A stretch of 64,000 nucleotides of DNA from Bacteroidota bacterium. GTDB lineage: Bacteria > Bacteroidota > Bacteroidia > AKYH767-A > OLB10. The DNA is taken from the NCBI GenBank assembly GCA_018268195.1, contig JAFDWZ010000010.1, positions 1 through 64,000 of the forward strand, written 5' to 3'. Of the stretch, positions 8,731 to 18,235 are shown one piece after another (position 1 is the stretch's first letter; every line of letters starts with the position of its first letter). A program made the position numbers and the translations under genes. The notes beneath the pieces are model-generated. The model did not search any database and was not told the origin of the DNA. It saw nothing but the letters and a program-made list of their open reading frames with translations.

Positions 8731-8767
8731 AAAAAAAAATGCAAAACCCTTTAGAAGGATTTTGCAT
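8731..8767 (-). terminator. Rho-independent terminator of the thiolase gene
   Basis: ATGCAAAA (8739-8746) pairs with TTTTGCAT (8760-8767), and CCTT (8748-8751) with AAGG (8755-8758), with one C-A mismatch and a TAG loop. On the minus strand it is followed by nine T (complement of 8730-8738). The T-rich run at 8712-8720 follows aroC. Confidence 0.85.
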
Positions 8768-8804
8768 TTATGTGATGTGTGAAATTTTACCTGAATGGTG
8801 TTAT

Positions 8805-9983
8805 TTACATATTTTCAAGTACCATGGCACTTGCACCACCACCGCCATTGCAAATGGCTGCACCACCTATACGTGCATTGTTTTGTTTCAACACATGAAT
8901 GAGTGTAACCAGTATGCGCGCACCTGAACATCCTAACGGATGCCCTAACGATACCGCACCTCCGTTAACATTTACACGTGACACATCAAGTCCCATTTCT
9001 TTTACGTTGGCCAGTGCTACCACTGAAAATGCTTCGTTTAACTCAACATATTCCAGGTCGTTCATTTTCAAACCTGCTTTGGCAACCGCACGAGGCAACG
9101 CTTTGGATGGAGTAGTGGTAAACCATTCGGGAGCTTGTTCTGCATCTGCATAACTTCTGATTTTTGCCAGTGGTTTTAAACCTAACTTCTCTGCTTTTTC
9201 TTTACTCATAAGTACCAGTGCAGCTGCACCATCATTCATGGTTGATGCATTGGCAGCGGTAACAGTGCCATCCTTTACGAAGGCAGGCTTAAGTCCTGCA
9301 ATCTTGTCGAATTTTACATTTTTATACTCTTCATCTTCGGCAAAAATTTCGGGGTCGCCTTTGCGTTGCGGAATTTCTACCGGTACAATTTCATCTTTAT
9401 ATTTTCCGGCAGCCCAAGCTTCAGCACTGCGTTTATATGACTGTATGGCATAGCCATCCTGATCTTCTCTGCTGAAACCACATTCTTTGGCACATAACTC
9501 TGCTGCGTTGCCCATAGCGTAGTTATGATATACATCCATCAGACCATCTTTTGCAAGTCCGTCAACCATTTTCACATCGCCATATTTATTTCCCCAACGC
9601 ATATTGGGAGCATAAAAAGGTACATTGCTCATACTTTCCATACCTCCGGCAACAACTACTTCATTGTCGCCAAGCATGATGCTTTGAGCGGCAAGCATTA
9701 CTGCTTTCATTCCTGAAGCACAAACTTTATTGATGGTGGTGCAGTGAACATTATCAGGCAATCCGGCAAACTTAGCTGCCTGACGTGCAGGAGCCTGCCC
9801 TATGTTAGCCTGAAGCACATTTCCCATGTAAACTTCAGTAACTTCTTTGGGGTCTAAGGAAATGCGATTGAGGGCTCCTTTAATAGCTATTGCACCTAAC
9901 TGAGTAGCAGAGAGAGCGGTAAGTTTACCACCGAAACTTCCCATCGGAGTACGCACTGCCGAAACGATATATACTTCTTTCAT
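8805..9983 (-). CDS. Acetyl-CoA C-acyltransferase (thiolase)
   Basis: A 392-residue thiolase, close to acetyl-CoA acetyltransferase (PhaA/AtoB type), which condenses or cleaves acyl-CoA with acetyl-CoA. The nucleophile is C88 in NKVCASGMK. The [16 protein letters not shown] motif near residue 340 carries the catalytic His, and the C-terminal CNGGGGASA motif carries the second Cys. ATG at 9983 is chosen because the thiolase fold begins at [13 protein letters not shown]; nine extra upstream codons do not look native. It has its own terminator and stands alone. Whether it works in beta-oxidation or synthesis cannot be decided. Confidence 0.95.
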   Translation of the reverse strand: MKEVYIVSAVRTPMGSFGGKLTALSATQLGAIAIKGALNRISLDPKEVTEVYMGNVLQANIGQAPARQAAKFAGLPDNVHCTTINKVCASGMKAVMLAAQSIMLGDNEVVVAGGMESMSNVPFYAPNMRWGNKYGDVKMVDGLAKDGLMDVYHNYAMGNAAELCAKECGFSREDQDGYAIQSYKRSAEAWAAGKYKDEIVPVEIPQRKGDPEIFAEDEEYKNVKFDKIAGLKPAFVKDGTVTAANASTMNDGAAALVLMSKEKAEKLGLKPLAKIRSYADAEQAPEWFTTTPSKALPRAVAKAGLKMNDLEYVELNEAFSVVALANVKEMGLDVSRVNVNGGAVSLGHPLGCSGARILVTLIHVLKQNNARIGGAAICNGGGGASAMVLENM

Positions 9984-10009
9984 TCTTCTGATATTTTTAT
10001 GATGAGGCA

Positions 10010-10017
10010 CAAAAGTA
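10010..10017 (-). promoter_or_regulatory. Candidate -7 element (TACTTTTG) of the thiolase gene
   Basis: TACTTTTG on the minus strand lies 26 bases upstream of the ATG at 9983. No clear -33 box is visible. Confidence 0.45.
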
Positions 10018-10122
10018 ACAAAAGAAAGTGTAGCGCGTTCCGGCAGGGGTTTATTGCCAAATTAGATCAGAGGAGAACGCGTTTTCAAAATATTGTTCAA
10101 CAGTGCGTTACTGCTAACGGGT

Positions 10123-11109
10123 TTAATTGGTTATTCCGTAGTTAAGTTCTACCTGAAATTTATCATTTAATGCTCCTATGCGTTTGGCAGCAGCTTCCGA
10201 CATTTTAATAATCTGTTTGTCGTTATCGCCTGTATCTGGTAACTGGCCAACTACTTTTACAAAAACATAATCGCCATTCATACGATTGGTTACTTTAATG
10301 ATGGTTCCCGGTGTAGCGGTACGATGCAAAGCATAAAATTTACTTTGATTGATATCGCTGTCATGAATCCATGAAGCCATACCTGTTTCATTCACTTCTA
10401 TTACCGAGCCATTTTTTCCGGTAACTTTTTTGGTTTCAATGCGCGATGCTTTGTACTCCATTTCATCAGGCGATGGAGTAGCAGGAATCATTTTATTATT
10501 CGCTTCGGCTATCAGTTTGGAGTCATTACGAACCTGCTCGTTTTTCTGTTCAAGTTTTTTATCTTCCAGAGTCTGAGCTGTTGTTGCAGTTTTAACATCG
10601 GGAGTAGTAACTTTTTCTTTAACAGGCTTTGTGTTGTCTGCAACTATAAGTTTTTGTCCTGCCTTTATTGCATCATTTTCCAGGTGATTCCATTTTCTGA
10701 TCTGATCGGCAGTGACATTGTATTTGCGTGCTATACCAAACAGGGTTTCACCTTTTTCAATGAGATGAGCATGGTTCTCGGAGGGGAAGTCTGCTGATTT
10801 TTTAGGAGCTGCCGATGCAGGTTTTTCATTATCGGTGTTTTTTACGTTATCGGTAGCATTTCCTGTTTTTTCAATAGGGATATTTATTATTTGCCCGATT
10901 TTTAAATCATTCACTCCTGGGTTTACGGATTTTAGTTCATCTATACTCATTTTGTATTTATGAGATAAACCGGTCCAGGTATCTTTAGAAACAACTTTAT
11001 ATAAAGTACATTTTTTACCGGCAATAACTCTCTGACCTTGCTGTGCAAAAGCAAATACGACAGACAACATTCCGGCAGTAAACAAGATGGCGATTTTAGA
11101 CCTCATCAT
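10123..11109 (-). CDS. Exported protein with two LysM domains and an RlpA-like double-psi barrel
   Basis: A 328-residue exported, peptidoglycan-associated protein. The signal peptide (MMRSKIAILFTAGML, cut after AFA-QQ) supports the start at 11109 rather than the ATG 15 codons upstream. LysM 1 is at about residues 32-78 and LysM 2 at about 112-157; both bind glycan strands. A low-complexity Lys/Thr linker follows. Residues about 235-325 start with a GMASW motif and contain a TPGTIIKVTN stretch and a KQIIKMSEAAAKRIG stretch, which look like the double-psi beta-barrel of RlpA-type proteins. The usual RlpA catalytic Asp and His were not confirmed, so the domain may only bind. It is convergent with nothing and lies between the thiolase and the divergent NfeD gene. 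Confidence 0.83.
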   Translation of the reverse strand: MMRSKIAILFTAGMLSVVFAFAQQGQRVIAGKKCTLYKVVSKDTWTGLSHKYKMSIDELKSVNPGVNDLKIGQIINIPIEKTGNATDNVKNTDNEKPASAAPKKSADFPSENHAHLIEKGETLFGIARKYNVTADQIRKWNHLENDAIKAGQKLIVADNTKPVKEKVTTPDVKTATTAQTLEDKKLEQKNEQVRNDSKLIAEANNKMIPATPSPDEMEYKASRIETKKVTGKNGSVIEVNETGMASWIHDSDINQSKFYALHRTATPGTIIKVTNRMNGDYVFVKVVGQLPDTGDNDKQIIKMSEAAAKRIGALNDKFQVELNYGITN

Positions 11110-11253
11110 ACTTAATTTTCCTTTTACAATACTACAGATTACTATGTCTTGCATTATGAATATACAATATGGTTTTGAACAAAATAATTAACACCTTAAC
11201 GCCAGACATGTTTTAGAATTGTGCAATTTTGATTTCATCATAAATATTCAATC

Positions 11254-12582
11254 ATGAAGTACTTATTTGTCTTATTTAGTTTTTTATTAACGATGCATGG
11301 ATTTGCGAAAGAGCCTTTGGTTTATCGTTTTAATTTTCAATCAGAAGTTGACAGAGGTACTGCACGAATGTTTAGTAAAGCAATGTTTCAGGCTCAGGAA
11401 ATGAAGGCTGATTTGTTTCTGATACACTTGAATACTTATGGAGGAATGTTGGATGCAGCTGACAGTATCCGTAATACTATTATCAATTCCGATATTCCTG
11501 TTGTAGTTTTTATTGACCGTAATGCCGCAAGTGCAGGAGCGCTTATTTCTATTGCATGCAATAGGATATATATGCGCAGCGGCTCAAGTATAGGGGCAGC
11601 AACTGTTGTTACTCAGGATGGGCAAGCCGCTCCCGATAAATACCAATCGTACATGCGCGCCATGATGCGTGCTACTGCCGAAAAACGAAACCGAGACCCT
11701 AAAATTGCCGAAGCAATGGTTGACCCAAGAGTAGTTATTCCGGGTGTGAATGATTCAGGACGTGTGCTCACCTTTACTGCATCTGAAGCATTGGCCAATA
11801 ATTATTGCAATGCTATTGTAGAATCAGAAAAGGAGTTGTTGCAAAAAGAAAACTTCACTGCCTACACCACCACGGAGTATCATCCCTCATGGGCTGATAA
11901 TGCAATAGGGTTCCTCATTCATCCGGCTGTGAGCAGCATACTTATTCTCATCATGCTGGCCGGTTTATATTTCGAATTTCAGGCACCGGGAACTATATTT
12001 CCTATAGCCGCTTCGGTGCTGGCTGCAGTGTTGTACTTTGCACCTTTGTATCTCGAAGGACTTGCTGCCAATTGGGAAATACTTCTTTTTGCTACCGGAG
12101 TAATTTTACTTGCGGTAGAGTTTTTTGTGATTCCCGGTTTTGGTATTACAGGTATAGCCGGAATTATCTGCACTACGCTGGGTTTTGCTTTAAGTATGCT
12201 TAACAACAATGGATGGGATTTTACTTTTACCTCAAAATCTCAGATTATTATGAGTGTTACAGTGACTTCCGGAGCAATGCTTTTTTCGATAGTATTGGTA
12301 ATATTTCTTTTGAGTAGAATTAATGATTCAAAGCGGCTCAGTAAACTGGCACTGAATAATACACTTGAATCGGTGAAAGGATATCACGCTCCTGCGGATT
12401 CAGATGATGTGCAAATTGGAATGAACGGAATAGCCCATACCGATCTCAGACCCTCAGGAAAAATAATGATGAATGGCAGAGTGTATGATGCCGTTGCAGA
12501 GTCAGGATGGATTCATAAAGGAGAACAAATAGAAGTTGTTGCGACCGGTATGACACTTACTGTTAGAACTTTAAGTGTGTGA
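11254..12582 (+). CDS. NfeD-family membrane serine protease (ClpP class)
   Basis: The 442-residue protein has a signal sequence, an N-terminal ClpP-like protease domain (residues about 20-200) with the catalytic S93 in AASAGALI, four to five membrane helices (about 225-350) and a C-terminal NfeD OB-fold domain (about 375-442) with VGMNGIAHTDL-type sequence and a GEQIEVV motif. Long NfeD proteins of this kind (NfeD1b-like) are thought to act with SPFH/stomatin proteins in membrane quality control. No SPFH gene is adjacent here. Length and domain order fit the family. Confidence 0.92.
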   Translation: MKYLFVLFSFLLTMHGFAKEPLVYRFNFQSEVDRGTARMFSKAMFQAQEMKADLFLIHLNTYGGMLDAADSIRNTIINSDIPVVVFIDRNAASAGALISIACNRIYMRSGSSIGAATVVTQDGQAAPDKYQSYMRAMMRATAEKRNRDPKIAEAMVDPRVVIPGVNDSGRVLTFTASEALANNYCNAIVESEKELLQKENFTAYTTTEYHPSWADNAIGFLIHPAVSSILILIMLAGLYFEFQAPGTIFPIAASVLAAVLYFAPLYLEGLAANWEILLFATGVILLAVEFFVIPGFGITGIAGIICTTLGFALSMLNNNGWDFTFTSKSQIIMSVTVTSGAMLFSIVLVIFLLSRINDSKRLSKLALNNTLESVKGYHAPADSDDVQIGMNGIAHTDLRPSGKIMMNGRVYDAVAESGWIHKGEQIEVVATGMTLTVRTLSV

Positions 12583-12617
12583 ATATCTTTGTTTATATCA
12601 TTCACTAATTCCCGACA

Positions 12618-12643
12618 TTGGTTTTTTATCAGCATTAACTTTG
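12618..12643 (+). promoter_or_regulatory. Promoter of the coiled-coil lipoprotein (TTG-N15-TAACTTTG)
   Basis: TAACTTTG (12636-12643) matches the -7 consensus; TTG at 12618-12620 may be the -33 box with a short 15-base spacer. The ATG is 54 bases further on. Confidence 0.55.
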
Positions 12644-12697
12644 TCAGCGGAAATAACCCACATATATATATATTAAACCACCAATTAAATATACACA

Positions 12698-13561
12698 ATG
12701 AAACATTACCTGAAGTTCTCTTACGTACTGCTATTAGTTTTATTTTCCTGTAAGGATTATAAACCTGAAGTTGACCGCCTTAATCGCGAGCGTGATTCGC
12801 TTATCAACAATTCAAGTCTAAAAGACAGCACCATTGATTCCTTTCTTGGCGATTTTAATGAAATTGAAGCCAGCCTTGACAGTATCAATCAGATTCACTC
12901 TGCCATAACCCGTGACCGCAAGAATGACCCTGAAATGGGAGGAACAGTGAAGGATCGCATCCGCAGAAACATGGAAAGCATTAATCAGCTTTTGGATCAG
13001 AACAGCCAGCGTATTGCCGAACTTACTCGCAAACTGAATGGAAGCAATGTGAAAAGCGCGGAACTTCAGAAAATGATTAAGGGTCTTAACTTGAAAATTG
13101 CTGAACGCGATTCAATGATTGCCGATTTAAATAATCAGTTAGGAGATGCAAAAATTGAAATTACAGGCCTTCGTACCAACATCGAAACCCTTAACTCAAC
13201 AATAGGTGAAAAGGAAAAAACTATTGAAGAAAAGGTGAATACAATTAATACTGCTTATTATGTTGTAGGTACTTACAAGCAACTACGTGATAAGAAAATT
13301 CTTAGTAAAAAAGGAGGATTTATTGGCATAGGAAGAAGTCAGACTGTCAACAGTGACGTTGATAACTCAAAATTCATCAAGGTGGATATTCGTCAGTTTA
13401 ATAATCTTGAATTGAATACGAAGAGTGTTAAACTTGCTTCTGTGCATCCAGCAGCTTCTTATTCTTACGATAAGGATAAAAAGAAAATTAACTCACTAAA
13501 GATTACAAATCCTGAACTTTTCTGGAGTAATTCAAAATACCTTGTAGTAGTAACAAAGTAA
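12698..13561 (+). CDS. Coiled-coil lipoprotein of unknown function
   Basis: A 287-residue predicted lipoprotein. The signal peptide ends at a lipobox LVLFSC, with Cys at residue 18. Residues about 25-190 are heptad-like, rich in Leu, Ile, Asn, Glu and Lys, and should form a long coiled coil. The C-terminal 90 residues contain a short globular part with a GGFIGIGRSQ segment and beta-type sequence. I recall similar Bacteroidota lipoproteins but no named function. It is monocistronic, with a promoter element upstream and a strong terminator downstream. Confidence 0.82.
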   Translation: MKHYLKFSYVLLLVLFSCKDYKPEVDRLNRERDSLINNSSLKDSTIDSFLGDFNEIEASLDSINQIHSAITRDRKNDPEMGGTVKDRIRRNMESINQLLDQNSQRIAELTRKLNGSNVKSAELQKMIKGLNLKIAERDSMIADLNNQLGDAKIEITGLRTNIETLNSTIGEKEKTIEEKVNTINTAYYVVGTYKQLRDKKILSKKGGFIGIGRSQTVNSDVDNSKFIKVDIRQFNNLELNTKSVKLASVHPAASYSYDKDKKKINSLKITNPELFWSNSKYLVVVTK

Positions 13562-13580
13562 CGACCGGATTGATATATTC

Positions 13581-13613
13581 AGAGGCAGAATTTCTATTCT
13601 GCCTCTTTTTTTT
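13581..13613 (+). terminator. Rho-independent terminator
   Basis: AGAGGCAGAAT (13581-13591) and ATTCTGCCTCT (13596-13606) form a perfect 11-bp stem with a TTCT loop, followed by eight T in all. It ends the coiled-coil lipoprotein transcript. Confidence 0.95.
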
Positions 13614-13707
13614 ACTTACGATTTTGATGGATGCTTTTACTTGAAGATATTAAAGATTATGGCTGCTTCAATTTTGTAAAAGACTAATTTGAACTTATTT
13701 TTACAGC

Positions 13708-14124
13708 ATGAACGATTTTATTATTCGTGTTTATGGTATTTTGATAAACGATAAAAACGAAGTTTTGCTGTCGCATGAAAAAGAATTCGGTATAGAATTT
13801 ACCAAGTTTCCCGGAGGCGGATTGGAATATGGGGAAGGCATAAGAGAATGTCTGATACGTGAATTTATGGAAGAAACCGGTCAGTCTGTTAAAGTGCTTG
13901 AGCATTTTTACACAACTGATTTTTTTATTGCATCAGCTTTTCATGAAAAAGGGCAGTTAATAAGCATCTATTTTTATGTGGATGCTAACGGATTTAAAAC
14001 ACCTTCAAACACTGATACCCAAATATTCCTATGGCGACCTCTGAATTTATTGATACCGGAAGATGTTACTTTTCCGGTTGATAAACATGTGGTAAAACTA
14101 TTGAATAAACTTCATCGCAATTAG
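13708..14124 (+). CDS. Nudix hydrolase
   Basis: A 138-residue Nudix protein. The full Nudix box G-x5-E-x7-REUXEEXG is present at about residues 35-57, ending in REFMEETG. Such enzymes hydrolyse nucleoside diphosphates linked to another group; the substrate is not predictable here. Its TAG stop (14122-14124) overlaps the stop of the convergent AddB-like gene (14121-14123 on the other strand), so the two genes share 4 bases. Confidence 0.9.
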   Translation: MNDFIIRVYGILINDKNEVLLSHEKEFGIEFTKFPGGGLEYGEGIRECLIREFMEETGQSVKVLEHFYTTDFFIASAFHEKGQLISIYFYVDANGFKTPSNTDTQIFLWRPLNLLIPEDVTFPVDKHVVKLLNKLHRN

Positions 14125-16901
14125 CGATTGCAGATTTCTTTATACGGACAGTGCTTGCATCTGCTTGCATCCTCTACTTGTGTGAAGGGAGTTTCGAAAA
14201 TAATCTCTTCCAATGTAGCGATTAGTTTATAGTCAAATTCGGAGGCACTTGCAAGCCAATCTTTAAGAGCGATATCTTCAAACCCTGAGCTGATTCTGCG
14301 TAAGGGATAAATACCTGCAGTAATTTCGCCTTTATAACCGGAGCGCTCCGCAAGCCATAGGTAAAACATTAATTGAAAGTTGATCTTGCATTTAGGTTGT
14401 GAAAAAATATCAATCACACCTTTTTTTCGTTTTAACTCATCCTTTCCTGTTTTGTAATCAACAATCCTGTATCCTGTTTTTGTTTTATCTACTCTGTCAT
14501 ATTTACCTTTGATAATTACCGAAGTATTTTCTTTTAATGTAATTTTTATTTCATGATCAGCTTCCGTTTCTTCAACCGAAAATTCAGGGAAAGTTAAATC
14601 TGCATCAATGGTTTGTTCAATATATCTTACAAGAATTTTTTCGATGATGTAGGCATATCCTTTACGTTGATAATGTTTATCGTAAACTTCAGTAATGGCG
14701 GTTATTACCTCGTTCTCTATTTCTTTTTTCATCACCGCTGCCAGCTTTTTCGTGAAGGGCTTTGTTTTGGCAGATTTATACAGTTGTTCTAAGGCATGAT
14801 GCAAAATCTGACCAAGCATAGCACCATCCATTTCTTCTTCTGCTGTTTCAGGCTCTTTCAGTTTTTTGATATACTTAAAATAATACTGAAGCGAACAATT
14901 AATATACGCCTGAAGTGCTGTTGCCGAAATTCGCACCTCACCTGAGTTGAATAGTCTTTTTAATTCTTTGGTTAAAGATGGAGTACGCTTAATTTCAGGA
15001 TTGATATAATTTATTTTATTTAAAGGTGGTGTTACTATCTGATGCGTAATATTCCAGTTTTTGAGATTAGGTTTTATCTCGTAAAAAATCTGCAACAAAT
15101 AGCGGCTTCGTTCTCCTCCTGCAAACTCATCAGCCTGGGTGTTATACAGTAGTTCAATATGGGTTGCTCGCTGCAACAATCGCCAGAAATGATAAGATGA
15201 AATAGCATCCTGCTCTGTGTAGGTTGGAAGGTTAAATGATTTACGTAAGGTAAAAGGAATAAAGGAATGGTGCTTATTTGTTTTAGGTAATGAACCTTCA
15301 TTAACATTGATGATGAAAATATTTTCGAAGTCGAGTACACGTGTTTCCAGAAGTCCCATAATTTGTAATCCTTTTACCGGCTCACCGCTGAAAGGTATTC
15401 GTGTAGTATTATACAATTCTTCAACCAGCATTTCGCATGCATGGTTATCAAGCAATGTCTGATAAGGTTTGGTTAAAGCATTTAATTCCTCCAACTCGTT
15501 TAACATAAACGCTGCAATATCCATTTCGGAAGATTTTACATCTTTAAGATAAACAAGGATACTGTTAAACACAGAAATATGTTTATCAATTGCATATTCA
15601 TTCTTCAGCCATGCTGAAATAAATTTCCATGCATCCTCATTCATTTCTTCCGATGGGAAATAAAAGCCATATTCCTCCGCACGTTTTTTCATTCCTGAAT
15701 TGAAAATTTTGGAATACGGGTGATTTAAAAGTTGTAAGAACGATTGATGATGAATGAGTGTTTGCTTGCTGTTCACAACTGACTTTCGTTTCAGTTCTTC
15801 CAGCAAATGAATAAATCGGAATGCCGTAGTATTGGCAAACGGATATCCCATTGTAATATTCAACTCTTCAATTTCAGCGGGAATAGATTGGAGCACCTGA
15901 GGCAATAATGTTTCATCAGGTAGTATGATGGCCGTTTTATCAAGGTTTATATTCCCTTCTGATAGCAGTGTCTGAAGTTGTTGTCCTAAATACTTAATCT
16001 GACCCGTTACCAATGGCACTCCTGTGATATTGACATTCTTTATTATGGTACGGAAATAATTGCCTTTATGCTTGAATTCGGTTTTTGTTAAACTATTATT
16101 CCTGAAAAACAAACCTGCTTCCTGATCTTTGGAGTCAATATAATATTCATCTGCATCCCAACGTATCAGACCTTTGCCCTGTTGAATATACTCAAAAATT
16201 TTCTTTTCGGCAGGAGTAAGCGCATAAAATCCGGCAAACACAGTTGCAGCGGTGTTTAATCCTGAAAGTACTTTTTCAGGATTTTTCGCCATTTCATTCA
16301 ACGCATGACCTTCTGATGTTTTGTCAGCGGCTTGCAGTTGTGTAAATAAACTCTCATAAAATTGAGGAAGTCGCGACCATATTCGAGAAAAATTCTGCTG
16401 AAGTTTTGTTGGGTCTTTTAGTGAAAATAACTCATAAAATTTCCTGAGTTGCTCTTGTTGTTGTTCGTCATTCTGAAAAAGTGTTTCAATTTCTTTAAAA
16501 GACTTCAGGTCGGCAAAGAGTGATTTATGGTCTATCAGATATCGGTCGGCCTCATCAAAGTCCGCAAGAATCATTTCACCCCATGGCGCGTATGTTCTGA
16601 AATCAATATCCTTAAAATGTTTTTTGTAAATGGTGTAAAATTCTAACAGCAACTCTTTTTTTTCAGTAATACGTTGAGGAGTAAATCGAGCTATAAAATC
16701 ACTGATGGAATAAACAGAGGGTAGGAGGGAAGCATGGTTAAGCAATTTGGCAAACGTCAGTTTAAAAATTAATGCAGCTCTTCGCGTGGGAAATACTACC
16801 GTAAAATCTGCATAATTATAGTCATTGCGAAAAGAGGCAATCTCATTTGCTAATGATTCTATAAAAGTATTTGAATTATTTGCTGTTTGCTTCGCTTTCA
16901 T
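14121..16901 (-). CDS. AddB-like helicase-nuclease subunit with PD-(D/E)XK nuclease domain
   Basis: A 926-residue protein of the AddB/RexB type, which would form a double-strand-break resection complex with an AddA-type helicase. The N-terminal VVFPTRRAALIFK motif matches the family but shows no canonical Walker A (GKT/S), so the helicase module looks inactive. The C-terminal nuclease (residues about 650-926) has the GKYDRVD and VDYKTGK motifs with catalytic Asp and Lys. Four cysteines suited to an iron-sulphur cluster are present: one at about 667 (NCSLQYYFKY) and three in the last 15 residues (CKHCPYKEIC). No AddA partner is in the window. The start overlaps the end of the M16 peptidase gene by 26 bases, suggesting coupling. 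Confidence 0.87.
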   Translation of the reverse strand: MKAKQTANNSNTFIESLANEIASFRNDYNYADFTVVFPTRRAALIFKLTFAKLLNHASLLPSVYSISDFIARFTPQRITEKKELLLEFYTIYKKHFKDIDFRTYAPWGEMILADFDEADRYLIDHKSLFADLKSFKEIETLFQNDEQQQEQLRKFYELFSLKDPTKLQQNFSRIWSRLPQFYESLFTQLQAADKTSEGHALNEMAKNPEKVLSGLNTAATVFAGFYALTPAEKKIFEYIQQGKGLIRWDADEYYIDSKDQEAGLFFRNNSLTKTEFKHKGNYFRTIIKNVNITGVPLVTGQIKYLGQQLQTLLSEGNINLDKTAIILPDETLLPQVLQSIPAEIEELNITMGYPFANTTAFRFIHLLEELKRKSVVNSKQTLIHHQSFLQLLNHPYSKIFNSGMKKRAEEYGFYFPSEEMNEDAWKFISAWLKNEYAIDKHISVFNSILVYLKDVKSSEMDIAAFMLNELEELNALTKPYQTLLDNHACEMLVEELYNTTRIPFSGEPVKGLQIMGLLETRVLDFENIFIINVNEGSLPKTNKHHSFIPFTLRKSFNLPTYTEQDAISSYHFWRLLQRATHIELLYNTQADEFAGGERSRYLLQIFYEIKPNLKNWNITHQIVTPPLNKINYINPEIKRTPSLTKELKRLFNSGEVRISATALQAYINCSLQYYFKYIKKLKEPETAEEEMDGAMLGQILHHALEQLYKSAKTKPFTKKLAAVMKKEIENEVITAITEVYDKHYQRKGYAYIIEKILVRYIEQTIDADLTFPEFSVEETEADHEIKITLKENTSVIIKGKYDRVDKTKTGYRIVDYKTGKDELKRKKGVIDIFSQPKCKINFQLMFYLWLAERSGYKGEITAGIYPLRRISSGFEDIALKDWLASASEFDYKLIATLEEIIFETPFTQVEDASRCKHCPYKEICNR

Positions 16902-18117
16902 ACAACAAACTTGAATATTTACCGGATTGAGTGTTCAGATAATCACCTGCTACTTTAAGTATTTCTTCCGGAGTTATCTTATCTATTCTATTGTAAATTT
17001 CTTCCAACTCCGTAACCTTATTAAAGTTGAGTAATCCTTTTGCATTTGAAATTACCACGTTGGCTTTGTTTTCTCTTGCAAGTGCAAGCTGGCCTTTAAA
17101 CTGTTGTTTGTACTGATGAAGAATGTTGCTGCTGATTTTGACAGAAGCGAATTTATTCATCACTGCCTCGGTTAATGAAATACTTTTTTCAAGATATTTT
17201 TTATCGGTTGCCAGATACACATGAAAGGTGCCGGTATCACTGTATGAATTGAATCCTGATTCAATGGTATATGTGTAGCCATATTTTTCACGAATGCCCA
17301 GATTAAGTTTTGAATTCATTCCCGGGCCACCTAAAATATTATTTACCAAAGCCATTGTCAGTCTGTTTTTGTCATGCAGCGAAGGAGCAGGTTTTCCCAT
17401 CATGTAATGGCATTGAGAGTTGTGCCTTACTAATTTTATTTGCTCAGGTTTGTAACCTCGGAAGGGAACTAATTTATTGGTGTGATTTTTTTTTCTTGCT
17501 CCAAAATATTTTTTTGCCAACTCCATAACTTTATTCTCATCAGCAGGAGCAGCAATTGACAAAACCATGTTGGACGGAAAATAGTTATTCGATATAAATT
17601 GAAATAAATCTTTTCTGTTGAAATTGTGTACCGATTGTTCGGTGCCAAGTATGGGGTTCCCAAGTGGGTTGTTCTTATACAACATACTTTCAAAATCATC
17701 AAATATCTGCTCTCCCGGATTATCCTGATAGGTTCTGATTTCGTCACAAACAACTTCTTTTTCTTTTTCCAGCTCTTTAACAGGAAAAATACTGTTAAAT
17801 GTAAGGTCTGAAATGAGTTCTAATGCACGTTCTAAAAATGCTGCAGGGATTGATGCGTGAAAGCAGGTTTCTTCCTTGCTTGTAAAAGCATTGAGTTCGC
17901 CACCTACAACTTCAAGTCGGTTAAGTATGTGAAATGATTTTCGTTTATTGGTTCCTTTAAACAACATGTGCTCTATAAAATGAGCAATACCTTCCTTGCC
18001 CGCTTTCTCATGGCGCGTGCCGGCTTTTACCATCAATGCACAATGTGCAACTTCAGTGTGAGCCAATGGGGTAAAAATAAATCGGAGATGATTGGGAAGT
18101 GTGATTATTTTTGTCAT
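16876..18117 (-). CDS. M16-family zinc metallopeptidase
   Basis: A 413-residue insulinase/processing-peptidase-like protein. The inverted zinc motif HxxEH is intact (H46, E49, H50), and the third ligand lies in the VVCDEIR motif about 75 residues on. The second half has the inactive-type M16 C domain with a GGPGMNSKLNLGIREK segment. No signal peptide is seen, so it probably acts in the cytoplasm. Family members degrade peptides; the target is unknown. It lies upstream of and overlaps the AddB-like gene. A TACCTTTG element lies 10 bases before the ATG. Confidence 0.93.
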   Translation of the reverse strand: MTKIITLPNHLRFIFTPLAHTEVAHCALMVKAGTRHEKAGKEGIAHFIEHMLFKGTNKRKSFHILNRLEVVGGELNAFTSKEETCFHASIPAAFLERALELISDLTFNSIFPVKELEKEKEVVCDEIRTYQDNPGEQIFDDFESMLYKNNPLGNPILGTEQSVHNFNRKDLFQFISNNYFPSNMVLSIAAPADENKVMELAKKYFGARKKNHTNKLVPFRGYKPEQIKLVRHNSQCHYMMGKPAPSLHDKNRLTMALVNNILGGPGMNSKLNLGIREKYGYTYTIESGFNSYSDTGTFHVYLATDKKYLEKSISLTEAVMNKFASVKISSNILHQYKQQFKGQLALARENKANVVISNAKGLLNFNKVTELEEIYNRIDKITPEEILKVAGDYLNTQSGKYSSLLYESEANSK

Positions 18118-18127
18118 AATGAAATGA

Positions 18128-18135
18128 CAAAGGTA
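18128..18135 (-). promoter_or_regulatory. Candidate -7 element (TACCTTTG) of the M16 peptidase
   Basis: TACCTTTG on the minus strand ends 10 bases upstream of the ATG at 18117. A transcript starting at the usual distance would have a leader of only a few bases. Confidence 0.5.
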
Positions 18136-18235
18136 AAAATTGGTATGGTTATTTTGGGCGATGGTTGGTAATTATAAAATTTATAATTTGTGCCAGTTTA
18201 TTCATTCATCATTTGGGAAATATTTAATTTGCAGC

